Below, piece by piece: positions 22,101 through 32,334 of a DNA stretch of 64,000 bases. The position numbers were made by a program, and so were the translations under genes. The stretch is from Drosophila persimilis (Eukaryota > Arthropoda > Insecta > Diptera > Drosophilidae). The stretch spans positions 496,001-560,000 of the forward strand of contig NW_020825313.1 in NCBI RefSeq assembly GCF_003286085.1. Reading direction: 5' to 3'. Below the pieces are notes generated by a model. It had not been told where the DNA came from. It made no database searches and saw nothing but the letters and a program-made list of their open reading frames with translations. Each line of letters starts with the position of its first letter. The stretch's first letter is position 1.

Positions 22101-22590
22101 ACGAGTTAACAGTTGCATCTATGTTCGGCAATGAATAAAGAAACGACCAAACAACAAGCGAGAGATGTAGAGGTGTATATTCCTACATAGGAAGGGAAGC
22201 CACGATCGTAGATGAAGACTTATGGAAAACTTCTTTTCTTCAGCAGTATGGCCTATCTAAAGAATTTTTTTTAACTCTCATGTTCTTAAATATGAAAGAA
22301 CTCAATAATAACCAACAATCCTTTGACCAAATCCTTAAAAAATCCTTTAAAATTTATAAATAACACCAGTGTACTTATTATTTTGGCCAGACCAAAAATG
22401 CCCATTCAGCACAAATTTAAGCATAGAATTTTATAAAGATGGTTCTCCACTTTTTTTTTGATTTAAATATTTGGCAATACTGTAACCTTTCCAAATATAA
22501 ACAATTGGCATCCATACATTTACAAAAATTCGAGCTATTCTATAACAAACTATCACGACACCGATGTACTTATTTTTTTGGCCAGTAGTG
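22101..22590 (+). repeat. Spacer with Tc1-like terminal motifs (first copy)
   Basis: Non-DINE DNA shared with 27,992-28,453. It holds GTGTACTTATTATTTTGGCCAG at about 22,370-22,392 and ATGTACTTATTTTTTTGGCCAG at about 22,564-22,586. Both have the same orientation and resemble the outer bases of Tc1/mariner-type repeats, which normally face each other. No transposase is seen. The second motif abuts the LOA fragment at 22,591. This copy has about 25 extra bases near 22,470-22,495 relative to its duplicate. Confidence 0.5.
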
Positions 22591-23446
22591 TATATACGGA
22601 CGGCTCCAAGATGGACGAAGGAGTAGGAGCGGGCCTATATTGTGCAGAACCTGAGATAAGTCTGTCATATAAACTACCGGACCAATGCAGCATATTCCAG
22701 GTAGAAGTTTTTGCCATCAGGAAAGCAGCAGAGGTCGCTCTTCTCACTGAAAGAGCACACGATACGGTCAATCTATTCGTCGACAGCCAAGCGGCAATCA
22801 GATCTATGCAGGCGTCCGTGGTCAGTGTCTTGGCGAGCAGGGAGTCACTAGATACCCTAAGCACGACAAAGTCAGTGCGGATCTATTGAGTTCCCAGTCA
22901 CCAAGGCATCGAAGGAAACAAGGCTAAGGAAGGCGTCGGGCTGGAGAATAGGAGAACCGAGAACGTGCCTGCCCCCCTTAGAACGCTGCAACGCGATCTA
23001 GAGAAGCAGGCCAGATCACAAACCGAAAGCAGGTGGAGGAGTACCACCACCTGCAAAACCTCGAAAATAATGTGCAAGGAACGCAACGAGAAACTTAGCC
23101 ACTACCTACTGCACCTACCACGAAAGGACTGTAGATTGCTAGTGGGAATACTAACAGGTCATTGCCTGGCTGCTGCACATGCAACAAAGCTAGGCATCTC
23201 CAACAGAGACAGTTGTAGGAAATGCGATGAACCTGGGGCTATCAACCCTGGAACATCTCATCTGCAACTGTCCGGCTCTCTCAAGGGCAAGGAGGAGATA
23301 CCTCGGCGCCCCAGTACTGCCATCACTTGAAGATGCCCCCAAGAGGACGCCACAGGAACTGCTGGCCTATGCTAAAAAAAAACCTCGATTCTCGGGGACT
23401 TTAAAATCACCTGAACACTCCCGCGATGATTCATATTTCAACCTCT
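22591..23446 (+). pseudogene. LOA-clade 3' fragment, RNase H to 3' UTR (empty-site copy)
   Basis: It begins within the RNase H domain at TATATACGGACGG (YTDGSKMDEGVGAGLYC) and continues through the acidic EVFAIRKAAEVAL and VDSQAAIRS motifs. An in-frame stop sits where the intact copy has WVPSHQG (about 22,889). Out-of-frame remnants of the C-terminal CxxC zinc knuckle follow, and the 3' part ends near 23,446. It is the unoccupied counterpart of the site in which the LOA element at 28,467 is inserted. Compared with that other copy it keeps an extra segment of about 125 bp (about 22,998-23,122). Confidence 0.85.
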
Positions 23447-23898
23447 CAAATTTGAGTTATTTCAATTAAATTGTTTTCCTTAATCTACTTTGATAAATAG
23501 TGCTATTATTTTTTTTTTTTAAATTTATTCTAAATTGAATATAGATTTGAGGAAAATTTAAATTCACCGTTTTCTTTGGTTTGTGCCGGATATTTAGTGC
23601 CTGAAGTGTACATTTTAGTGTGTCGTATTCAAGTGTCGGGCAGTGTATTTTAGATTCAGATTTTCGTACTTTTTAGTTTCCAAGAGAAAAGGTTCCATAA
23701 ATAAAATACCGTAAAAAAAAAAATACAAAATTTAGCTCAAATCATTGAATTCAAGGGCAATGTTCAAACATTAACACATTATTATACACGTTCACTTATG
23801 TAAACCCCGATTTCTAAAATTTTGCAAATTACATACAGTAGACAATTTAAATCCATTAACACTCCTTAAAAGCAAGATACATATTTAAACGCGTTTTT
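23447..23898. other. AT-rich spacer
   Basis: Homopolymer-rich DNA with no supported gene or repeat. The duplication with 28-33 kb ends at its left edge (23,446 corresponds to 33,166). Confidence 0.4.
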
Positions 23899-25021
23899 TA
23901 TACCTGATACTCAAAATAAGTATTGGGGTATATTAGGTTTGTGGTAAAAGTGGATGTGTGTAACGTCCAGAAGGAATCGTTTCCGACCCCATAAAGTATA
24001 TATATTCTTGATCAGCATCAATAGCCGAGTCGATTGAGCCATGTCTGTCTGTCCGTCTGTCCGTCCGTCCGTCCGTCCGTCTGTCCGTCTGTCCGTCCCC
24101 TTCAGCGCCTAATGCTCAAAGACTATAAGAGCTAGAGCAACGATGTTTTGGATCCAGACTTCTGTGATATGTCACTGCTACAAAAATATTTCAAAACTTT
24201 GCCCCGCCCACTTCCGCTCCCACGAAAGGCGAAATTCTGTGGCATCCACAATTTTAAAGATACGATAAAACCAAAAACGCAGAATCGTATAGAATGACCA
24301 TATCTTTTAGACTGCGGAATCTGAATTGGATCGTATTATTATTATAGCCAGCATCAAGAAAACAATTTCATTTTTTCTCGCCCTGTCTCTCTCTAACACA
24401 CACGTAGCATAGGCGGCTTTGCTGAGAGTAAAACATTAGCGCCTAGATCTCAGAGACTATAAAAGCTAGAGCAACCAAATTTGGTATCCACACTCCTAAT
24501 ATATCGGACCGAGACGAGTTTGTTTCAAAATTTCGCCACACCCCCTTCCGCCCCCGCAAAGGATGCAAATCTGGGGATATTCACAAATCTCAGAGACTAT
24601 TAAAGCTAGAGTAACCAAATGTAGTATCCGCACTCCTGTTAGATCTCACTATAAAACGTATATCTCAAAATTTCGCCCCACCCCCTTCCGCCCCCACAAA
24701 GGACGAAAATCTGTTGCATCCACAATATTGCAGATTTGAGAAAACTAAAAACGCAGAATCATAGATAATGACCATATCTATCAGATTGCTGAATCTGGAT
24801 CAGATCAGATCATTTTTATAGCCAAAAGGAACAAATCAATTTGCAGTGGCTACGCAGCGCCCGACGTCACGCTCAGACTGATTTTCTGTCTCTCTCGCAC
24901 GCACTCTTTGTCGTGTCGTTTAATATTAGCGGCGCTGCCGGACGAGAGCCATACTGACTTAGTATCGGGTATAACTGTAGAGTTGCGGTGTCCGCAGCAA
25001 CTCACAACGTTCCCCCTCGTT
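23899..25021 (+). mobile_element. DINE-1-type Helitron, full length (copy 5)
   Basis: Both ends are present: TATACCTGATACTCA with partner at the 5' end, and the hairpin plus ACAACGTTCCCCCTCGTT at the 3' end. The tetranucleotide tract (GTCT/GTCC) is one of the longest in the window (about 24,043-24,095). Confidence 0.86.
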
Positions 25022-25899
25022 ATTTTTATTTTTTTTTATTTTTGTTAGAGTCAATGTACAACCCCCCCGCTGATCTACAGTGAGCACTGTTTATTGTTTT
25101 AGAAACAACTTTTTTATGATTTTTCCACTAAGTCGCTTATAAATGCATTTTTCTGCAATGATAAATGACAATGTCATCGACTATGCCCTAAGACCTCTTC
25201 ATGTTAATGTCAATAGTTCAGCCATTCAACATGCATACAAAGTAGAAAATGAGATAATTGGAACTGTTGGGTGTGCCCTAACGATTCGATTTGACCAATT
25301 CCGCAGATAACCTCAGTTTATCCTTCAAACTATGCCAAAATATATCAGCCTATCTCCTCAAACCGTCAATCTGTAATTAATCTTTCTTGGCAATTAAGGC
25401 TTAACTGATCTATAGATAATTCCCAATAAGCAATAATAATTCGTATTTAATATAGGAATCAATATTTCAATTAACAACCTGTCATTGACTTTAGATTACG
25501 ATCGAAGTCGGAGTGTTATCTTCCAACGAATTTCCTTCTGTTGAATGGATCCCTTGGTTATTATCAATAAATACGATCCAAGTTTAAATTCTTGGCAATT
25601 TGGGTGATCATGAAAGCCACTTTTTGACCTTATAATAGGGTTTCATAAGGCCGTGTCATAAAGCCCACGATATGAAACAAATTTTGTCAAATAACGTCTG
25701 TTTTTTTCGGATAAACAACTGAATATGCAGTTCCTGCTTTTTTAATTAATTTTAGCTTTTTTATTAATTCTTGGGGAGAGGAATTGTTATGATTGCACTC
25801 GTGACTCATTTGAGTGCTCACGCCAGTATTGGACAAGGCCACGGAAACACTACAGTCTTTTATCACTAACATAACAGTATATAGATGTGCCAGTTCATA
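25022..25899. other. Unassigned region, possible LTR debris
   Basis: No supported gene. A short open run at about 25,160-25,310 (NDNVIDYALRPLHVNV) has no recognised relative. TGTTGGGTGTGCCCTAACG at about 25,267 looks like an LTR start, but I could not find a matching end or second copy. Confidence 0.3.
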
Positions 25900-26929
25900 C
25901 AACGTTGTGAGTTGCTGGTAACGCCGCAAGTCTACATTTATACCCGATACTTAGTCAGTATGGCTCTTCTCCGGCAGACGCTGCTATTATTAAAAGACAC
26001 GACACAGAGTGCGTGCGAGAGAGACAGAAAATCAGTCTGAGCGTGACGTCGGGCGCTGCGTAGCCACTGCAAATTGATTTGTTCCTCTTGGCTATACAAA
26101 TTATCCGATCTGATCCAGATTCAGCAACCGGATAGATATGGTCATTCTCTATGATTGTGCGTTTTTAGTTTTCTCGAATCTGCAATATTGTGGATGCAAC
26201 AGATTTTCGTCCTTTGTGGGGGCAATATTCTGAAATATACGTTTTATAGTGAGAGCTAACAGGAGTGCGGATACCAAATGTGGTTACTCTATCGCTTATA
26301 GTCTCTGAGATTTGTGAATTTCGTCCTTTGCGGGGGCGGAAGGAGGTGTGGCGAAATTTTCAAACAAATTCGTTAAGGTCCGATATCTTAGGAGTGTGAA
26401 TCAAAAATTTGGTTGCTCTAGCTTTTATAGTCTCTGAGATCTAGGCGCTAATGTTTTACTCTCAGCAAAGCCGCTCAGCAAATGCTACGTGTGTGTTAGA
26501 GAGAGACAGGGCGTGAAAAAATGAAATTGTTTTCTTGATGCTGGCTATAATAATAAAACGATCCAATTCAGATTCTGCAGTCTAAAAGATATGGTCATTC
26601 TCTACGATTCTGCGTTTTTGGTTTTATCGTATCTTTAAAAACGTGGATGCCACAGATTTTCGTCCTTTGTGGGGGCGGAAGTGGGCGGGGCGAAGTTTTG
26701 AAATATTTTTGTAACAGTGACATATCACAGAAGTCCGGATATAAAACGTCGTTGCTCTAGCTCTTATAGTCTTTGAGCACTAGGCGCTGATAGGGACGGA
26801 CAGACGGACAGACGGACGGACGGACGGACAGACAGACAGGGCTCAATCGACTCGGCTATTGATGCTGATCAAGAATATATATACTTTATAGGGTCGGAAA
26901 CGATTCCTTCTGGACGTTACACACATCCA
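25900..26929 (-). mobile_element. DINE-1-type Helitron (copy 6), first of a dimer
   Basis: Reverse-oriented, from AACGTTGTGAGTTGC (3' hairpin) to ACACACATCCA, lacking the last 60 bp or so of the 5' end. It is fused head-to-tail to copy 7 at exactly the same junction as copies 3/4. A small deletion removes ATCCCCAGAT-type sequence near 26,318. Confidence 0.86.
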
Positions 26930-27991
26930 GTTGCTGGTAACGCCGCAACTCTACATTTATACCCGATACTTAGTCAGTATGGCTCTCCTCCGGCAGACGC
27001 TGCTATTATTAAAAGACACGACACAGAGTGCGTGCGAGAGAGACAGAAAATCAGTCTGAGCGTGACGTCAGGCGCTGCGTAGCCACTGCGAATTGATTTG
27101 TTCCTCTTGGCTATACAAATTATCCGATCTGATCCAGATTCAGCAACCGGATAGATATGGTCATTCTCTATGATTGTGCGTTTTTAGTTTTCTCGAATCT
27201 GCAATATTGTGGATGCAACAGATTTTCGTCCTTTGTGGGGGCAAAATTCTGAGATATACGTTTTATAGTGAGAGCTAACAGGAGTGCGGATACCAAATGT
27301 GGTTACTCTATCGCTTATAGTCTCTGAGATTTGTGAATATCCCCAGATTTTCGTCCTTTGCGGGGGCGGAAGGAGGTGTGGCGAAATTTTCAAACAAATT
27401 CGTTAAGGTCCGATATCTTAGGAGTGTGAATCAAAAATTTGGTTGCTCTAGCTTTTATAGTCTCTGAGATCTAGGCGCTAATGTTTTACTCTCAGCAAAG
27501 CCGCTCAGCAAATGCTACGTGTGTGTTAGAGAGAGACAGGGCGTGAAAAAATGAAATTGTTTTCTTGATGCTGGCTATAATAATAAAACGATCCAATTCA
27601 GATTCTGCAGTCTAAAAGATATGGTCATTCTCTACGATTCTGCGTTTTTGGTTTTATCGTATCTTTAAAAACGTGGATGCCACAGATTTTCGTGCTTTGT
27701 GGGGGCGGAAGTGGGCGGGGCGAAGTTTTGAAATATTTTTGTAACAGTGACATATCACAGAAGTCCGGATATAAAACGTCGTTGCTCTAGCTCATATAGT
27801 CTTTGAGCACTAGGCGCTGATAGGGACGGACAGACGGACAGACAGACAGGACTCAATGGACTCGGCTATTGATGCTGATCAAGAATATATATACTTTATG
27901 GGGTCGGAAACGATTCCTTCTGGACGTTGCACACATCCATTTTCACCACAAATCAAATATACCCAAATACTCATTTTGAGTATCGGGTATA
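26930..27991 (-). mobile_element. DINE-1-type Helitron (copy 7), second of a dimer
   Basis: Reverse-oriented, GTTGCTGGTAACGCC to GAGTATCGGGTATA. Its interior is closest to copy 6 (shared GGGCGTGAAAAAATG), while its flanks correspond to copy 4. The tetranucleotide tract is shorter than in its relatives. Confidence 0.85.
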
Positions 27992-28453
27992 ACGAGTTAA
28001 CAGTTGCATCTATGTTCGGCAATGAATAAAGAAACGACCAAACAACAAGCGAGAGATGTAGAGGTGTATATTCCTACATAGGAAGGGAAGCCACGATCGT
28101 AGATGAAGACTTATGGAAAACTTCTTTTCTTCAGCAGTATGGCCTATCTAAAGAATTTTTTTTAACTCTCATGTTCTTAAATATGAAAGAACTCAATAAT
28201 AACCAACAATCCTTTGACCAAATCCTTAAAAAATCCTTTAAAATTTATAAATAACACCAGTGTACTTATTATTTTGGCCAGACCAAAAATGCCCATTCAG
28301 CACAAATTTAAGCATAGAATTTTATAAAGATGGTTCTCCACTTTTTTTTTTATTTAAATATAAACAATTGGCATCCATACATTTACAAAAATTCGAGCTA
28401 TTCTATAACAAACTAGCACGACACCGATGTACTTATTTTTTTGGCCAGTAGTG
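27992..28453 (+). repeat. Spacer with Tc1-like terminal motifs (second copy)
   Basis: Close duplicate of 22,101-22,590 with a deletion of about 25 bp in the poly-T region near 28,350. It leads directly into the target duplication of the LOA insertion (28,454-28,466). Confidence 0.6.
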
Positions 28454-28466
28454 TATATACGGACGG

Positions 28467-28724
28467 GCTGGCGAAAATGCTCTAGCTGAACCCTCCACGA
28501 GGGTGCCGGCTGGGCAATGGACAATGCATTACCCCGGACAAGGGTCGCTTGCTCTGTCCGGGGTAATGCAGTGTCTAGCTAAGGTTATGGTCCGGCGTCT
28601 TCCCGATTCAAAGTCGGGGGAACCGAACCAGGGCCATGGCTAGAGGTGCCTGGCGGTCAGGCCTAAAACGCTAGGGGGTGGTCCCCCCGAAAAATATTAA
28701 CCAGTATGGACCCTCGGGCCAACT
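28467..28724 (+). promoter_or_regulatory. 5' UTR of the LOA element
   Basis: G/C-rich leader with a strong inverted repeat: GCATTACCCCGGACA at about 28,526-28,540 faces TGTCCGGGGTAATGC at about 28,556-28,570, forming a 15-bp perfect stem with a 15-nt loop. Non-LTR elements carry internal promoters in this region; no specific promoter motif could be identified. The stem may act in RNA processing or translation. Confidence 0.6.
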
Positions 28725-29672
28725 ATGGAGTCGAAGAAGGAGCAAGCACGGGTTGGGATGTCAACCCAAACGTCGGTGGAAAGCGTGACTGCTACCACCG
28801 GCGGGCACGGGGAGGAGCAATCCTCTCTGCGTGTCGCCAGCGGTCACACCTCAGACTTGGCTGAAGCAGGCCAGGTCAGTTGTAAAGCTACTGCCACAAC
28901 AACAACAACCAAAACAACTCACTCCGTGGCCTGCAAGTTGAGCCGCACAGATGCCGTAGTCGATACAGACACGGATCTGGAGAGTGTGCTCTCTCTAAGC
29001 AGGACGGATGAAGAGAGCCTTCTCCGCTCGCCGGAACCAGGCACCAGCTCCCTGCGTAGGGAAGGGCCGAAGCGTTCCAAGGAGGGGATGAAGGCCAAAG
29101 CGCAATACAAAGCGGCCCTCAACATAAAAAGCCGGCTGCAAGGCAAAGCAGACATCTCCCAGGAGGAGAAGGTCAAGCTAGCCTGGGCCGAGCAGAGAGT
29201 AGAGGAGGGTCGGCTACACTATGCTCAGATGCCACAGATGAGGGCGTCGAATGGCGAATATGCCAATAAGGTGGAGGAGATGATGGCCACCAAGAGGCAA
29301 CGCTCGACTGAGAGTGCCATTAAGGACACTCCAGCGAGCAAGCGGCAACGCGGGCCCAAGAGTGCAGCCCCTCCACCGAAAGCGGCCAAGAAGCCAACGA
29401 AGCCGAAAGCGAAGGTCAGCGATGTGACCAAACGACATCTGATCGTGGCACTCATCGACCGCAGCGAGGAAAACGGCAAGATGTCAGCGGCACAGTGGAA
29501 GCTGGTGCACGCGCGTCTCGTCGACGCACTCTTTGCACAGATGGAGGAAGACCCCGCGGCCCCAATGCCCACGTTCGACGGTGCTGGGTGGCTAAATGGG
29601 GTTAAGATCCTGAAGTGCAATGATGATCCAACCCCTCACTCTTCAAAGGAACAACCTCAAGGAATTATTTAA
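28725..29672 (+). CDS. ORF1 (Gag-like) of the LOA element, C-terminus replaced
   Basis: ATG at 28,725; 315 codons. The N-terminal 150 residues are Ser/Thr/Glu-rich and low complexity. The middle is highly charged and Lys/Arg-rich (KKPTKPKAKVSD), suited to RNA binding. It then has a folded-looking segment (VALIDRSEENGKMSAAQWKLVHARLVD) that should continue into the domain seen at 54,014-54,240 in the other copy. Instead, after LKCNDDPT the sequence jumps into the ORF2 linker and reads 10 unrelated residues. The usual C-terminal domain is therefore absent. Confidence 0.8.
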   Translation: MESKKEQARVGMSTQTSVESVTATTGGHGEEQSSLRVASGHTSDLAEAGQVSCKATATTTTTKTTHSVACKLSRTDAVVDTDTDLESVLSLSRTDEESLLRSPEPGTSSLRREGPKRSKEGMKAKAQYKAALNIKSRLQGKADISQEEKVKLAWAEQRVEEGRLHYAQMPQMRASNGEYANKVEEMMATKRQRSTESAIKDTPASKRQRGPKSAAPPPKAAKKPTKPKAKVSDVTKRHLIVALIDRSEENGKMSAAQWKLVHARLVDALFAQMEEDPAAPMPTFDGAGWLNGVKILKCNDDPTPHSSKEQPQGII

Positions 29673-32334
29673 GATCGCCGAACAAGCGAACGAGGAGATT
29701 GTCAATGAGGAATATAAAATCCTACTTAGGAGCTACAAGAAGGAAATACGTAAGGCACAAAGGAACTCGTGGAGAAACTTCTGCTCCAACATCGAGAAAG
29801 TGCCCGAAACCGCTAGGCTTCGGAAGCTGCTTTCAAAGCAGCCCACAGTACAGAGCCAACTAAAACTAGACAACGGACAGTGGACAGAGGGCAGCAAAGA
29901 AGCCCTAACAGCACTAATGGAGGCGCACTTCCCTGGATGCACCGAGGTCACTGACGCCAAGGAGCATCAGGACCCAGCAACCGAGGAACAGCACCCTCAA
30001 ATAGGTCTGTTAACCACTAAGAGAATCCACTGGGCCATAGACTCCTTCGCGGGCATAAAAGCACCAGGACTGGACGGGATATTCCCAGCCATGATGCAGT
30101 TGACCAAAGAGGTTATTACCCCATGGCTCCTCGCAATATACTCAGCATGCCTAAGTACGGGCTATATCCCCATCCAATGGAGAACCTCGAGAGTTGTCTT
30201 CCTCCCTAAGGCAGGAAAGTGCAGCCACGTGAGTCCCAAGGATTACAGACCGATAAGCCTTACCTCCTTTATACTAAAAACACTAGAAAAGCTGTTGGAT
30301 TTGCACATCAGGAATGAGGTAGAGGGACTGATGTCAACAAACCAACACGCCTACACTAAAGGGAAATCAGTGGAGACGGCACTACACTCGCTAGTAGCCA
30401 CCATCGAGAGCGCCCTTCACAACAAAAAGTATGCTTTGGGAGCATTTGTGGACATCTCAGGAGCATTCAACAACGTGGCCACAACCGCAATAACAAGTCG
30501 CCTAGAACCGAATAACATACACCCTGCAATCAACGTCTGGATCAAAAACCTCCTAAGTTGCAGACGGGTGCAATCGGAGTGGGGCACTGCTTCCATGGTA
30601 AAGGGGGCACACAGAGGCACACCTCAGGGTGGAGTCCTGTCGCCACTACTGTGGAATCTGGTGGTCGACGACCTCATCAAGAGATTTGAAAGGAAGGCCC
30701 CAAAGATAACAGCTTATGCAGATGACATAAGCATACTTATTACGGGTGTATGTCCATCGACCCTCAGCTCCTTAATGGAACGTACACTCAGGGAGATACG
30801 TGAGTGGGCGGAAGAGGTAGGACTCAGTATCAACGCGGACAAGACGGACCTCATCCTCTTTACCAAGAGGTACAAGGTACCGATATGGACCCCCCCGAAA
30901 ATTGACCAAACTAGGCTGACCCCAAAATCACAGGTGAAATACCTAGGCACAGTACTGGACAGCAAGCTGGCATGGAGGCCCAATGTAGTGGAAAGGGTGA
31001 AGAAGGCTACCATTGCGCTTTATGCATCCAAGAAGATGCTCAGCAGCACATGGAGCCTGTCACCTGCTCTAATGCACTGGATCTACATCTCGGTGGTGCG
31101 ACCAACTCTGCTGTATGGAGCCTTAGTGTGGTGGCAGGCTACTGAAAAGAAGACATACCATAAGCTTATGGAAAAGACTCAGCGACAGGCTCTGCTCTGT
31201 ATTACAGGGGCGTTGCGGTCAACCCCAACAAAAGCACTCGAAACCATACTCGGAATCGACCCCCTGGACATTCACGCTCGCCTGATTGCGGGAAAGGCAG
31301 CACAACGCCTCATAGCATCAGGAAATCTATCGCCACAAGGATACGGGCATAGTTCAATCGGCAGGGAAATGACCAGATCAACTGATTACATGACCCCCCA
31401 AACTTGCCTTGACGTCAAAACAACCACATCTTTGGGACCTGAAGACTGGAAAATTGGAAGGGACCAAACTGAGCACCTCAATATATATACGGACGGCTCC
31501 AAGATGGACGGAGGAGTAGGAGCGGGCCTATACTGTACAGACCCTGAGATAAGGCTGTCGTACAAGCTACCGGACCAATGCAGCATATTCAAGGCAGAAG
31601 TTTTTGCCATCGGGAAAGCTGCGGAGGTCGCTCTCCTCACAGAACGAGCACACGATGCGGTCAACCTATTCGTCGACAGCCAAGCGGCGATAAGATCCAT
31701 GCAGTCGTCCGCGGTCAGTTCCAGAAGTGTCTTGGCGAGCAGGGAGGCATTAGACATCCTAAGCACGACAAAGACTGTGCGGATCTATTGGGTTCCCAGC
31801 CACCAGGGCATCGAAGGAAACGAAGCGGCGGACGTACTAGCTAAGGAAGGCGTCGGGCTGGAGAATAGGAGAACCGAGAACGTGCCTGTCTCCCTCAGAA
31901 CGCTGCAAGGCGATCTAGAGAAGCAGGCTAGAGCACAGACTGATAGCAGGTGGAGGAGTACCACCACCTGCAGAACCTCGAAGATAATGTGCAAGGAGCG
32001 CAACGAGAAACTTAGCCACTACCTACTGCACCTACCACGAAAGGACTGTAGACTGATAGTGGGAATACTAACAGGTCACTGTCTGGCTGCTGCACATGCA
32101 GCAAAGCTAGGCATCACCAACAGAGACAGTTGTAGGAAATGTGAGGAACCTGGGGCTATCGAAACCCTGGAACATCTCATCTGCAACTGTCCGGCTCTCT
32201 CAAGGGCAAGGAGGAGATACCTGGGCGCCCCAGTGTTGGCATCACTGGAAGATGCCTCCAAAAGGACGCCTCAGGAACTGCTGGCCTATGCTAAAAACAC
32301 CTCGATTCTCGGGGACTTTTTAAAACCACATTAA
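29620..32334 (+). CDS. ORF2 of the LOA element: RT, RNase H and zinc knuckle, no endonuclease
   Basis: The 904-codon open frame starts with ATG-ATG at 29,620, inside ORF1. Residues 1-140: linker normally found after the endonuclease. RT: PGLDGI (about 148), PKDYRPISL (about 205), AFVDISGAFNNV (about 276), GTPQGGVLSPLLWNL (about 330) and catalytic YADD (about 366). RNase H: YTDGSKMD (about 622), AEVFAI (about 657), VDSQAAI (about 685) and SHQGIEGNEAAD (about 727). C-terminal CRKC...H...CNC knuckle at about 838-857. All catalytic acids appear present. Without endonuclease it would need nicks or a helper to prime. Confidence 0.9.
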   Translation: MMIQPLTLQRNNLKELFKIAEQANEEIVNEEYKILLRSYKKEIRKAQRNSWRNFCSNIEKVPETARLRKLLSKQPTVQSQLKLDNGQWTEGSKEALTALMEAHFPGCTEVTDAKEHQDPATEEQHPQIGLLTTKRIHWAIDSFAGIKAPGLDGIFPAMMQLTKEVITPWLLAIYSACLSTGYIPIQWRTSRVVFLPKAGKCSHVSPKDYRPISLTSFILKTLEKLLDLHIRNEVEGLMSTNQHAYTKGKSVETALHSLVATIESALHNKKYALGAFVDISGAFNNVATTAITSRLEPNNIHPAINVWIKNLLSCRRVQSEWGTASMVKGAHRGTPQGGVLSPLLWNLVVDDLIKRFERKAPKITAYADDISILITGVCPSTLSSLMERTLREIREWAEEVGLSINADKTDLILFTKRYKVPIWTPPKIDQTRLTPKSQVKYLGTVLDSKLAWRPNVVERVKKATIALYASKKMLSSTWSLSPALMHWIYISVVRPTLLYGALVWWQATEKKTYHKLMEKTQRQALLCITGALRSTPTKALETILGIDPLDIHARLIAGKAAQRLIASGNLSPQGYGHSSIGREMTRSTDYMTPQTCLDVKTTTSLGPEDWKIGRDQTEHLNIYTDGSKMDGGVGAGLYCTDPEIRLSYKLPDQCSIFKAEVFAIGKAAEVALLTERAHDAVNLFVDSQAAIRSMQSSAVSSRSVLASREALDILSTTKTVRIYWVPSHQGIEGNEAADVLAKEGVGLENRRTENVPVSLRTLQGDLEKQARAQTDSRWRSTTTCRTSKIMCKERNEKLSHYLLHLPRKDCRLIVGILTGHCLAAAHAAKLGITNRDSCRKCEEPGAIETLEHLICNCPALSRARRRYLGAPVLASLEDASKRTPQELLAYAKNTSILGDFLKPH

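Noticed and set aside
24043..24095. CRISPR-like spaced repeats
   Set aside because: Uninterrupted tetranucleotide repeat without spacers in a eukaryotic sequence.
25160..25310. Open run NDNVIDYALRPLHVNV as an env or gag piece
   Set aside because: No recognisable family feature, short, and not joined to any other retroelement part.
28919..29620. Long minus-strand ORFs opposite LOA ORF1
   Set aside because: G/C-rich coding DNA leaves few antisense stops; the plus strand has the coherent protein and start context.
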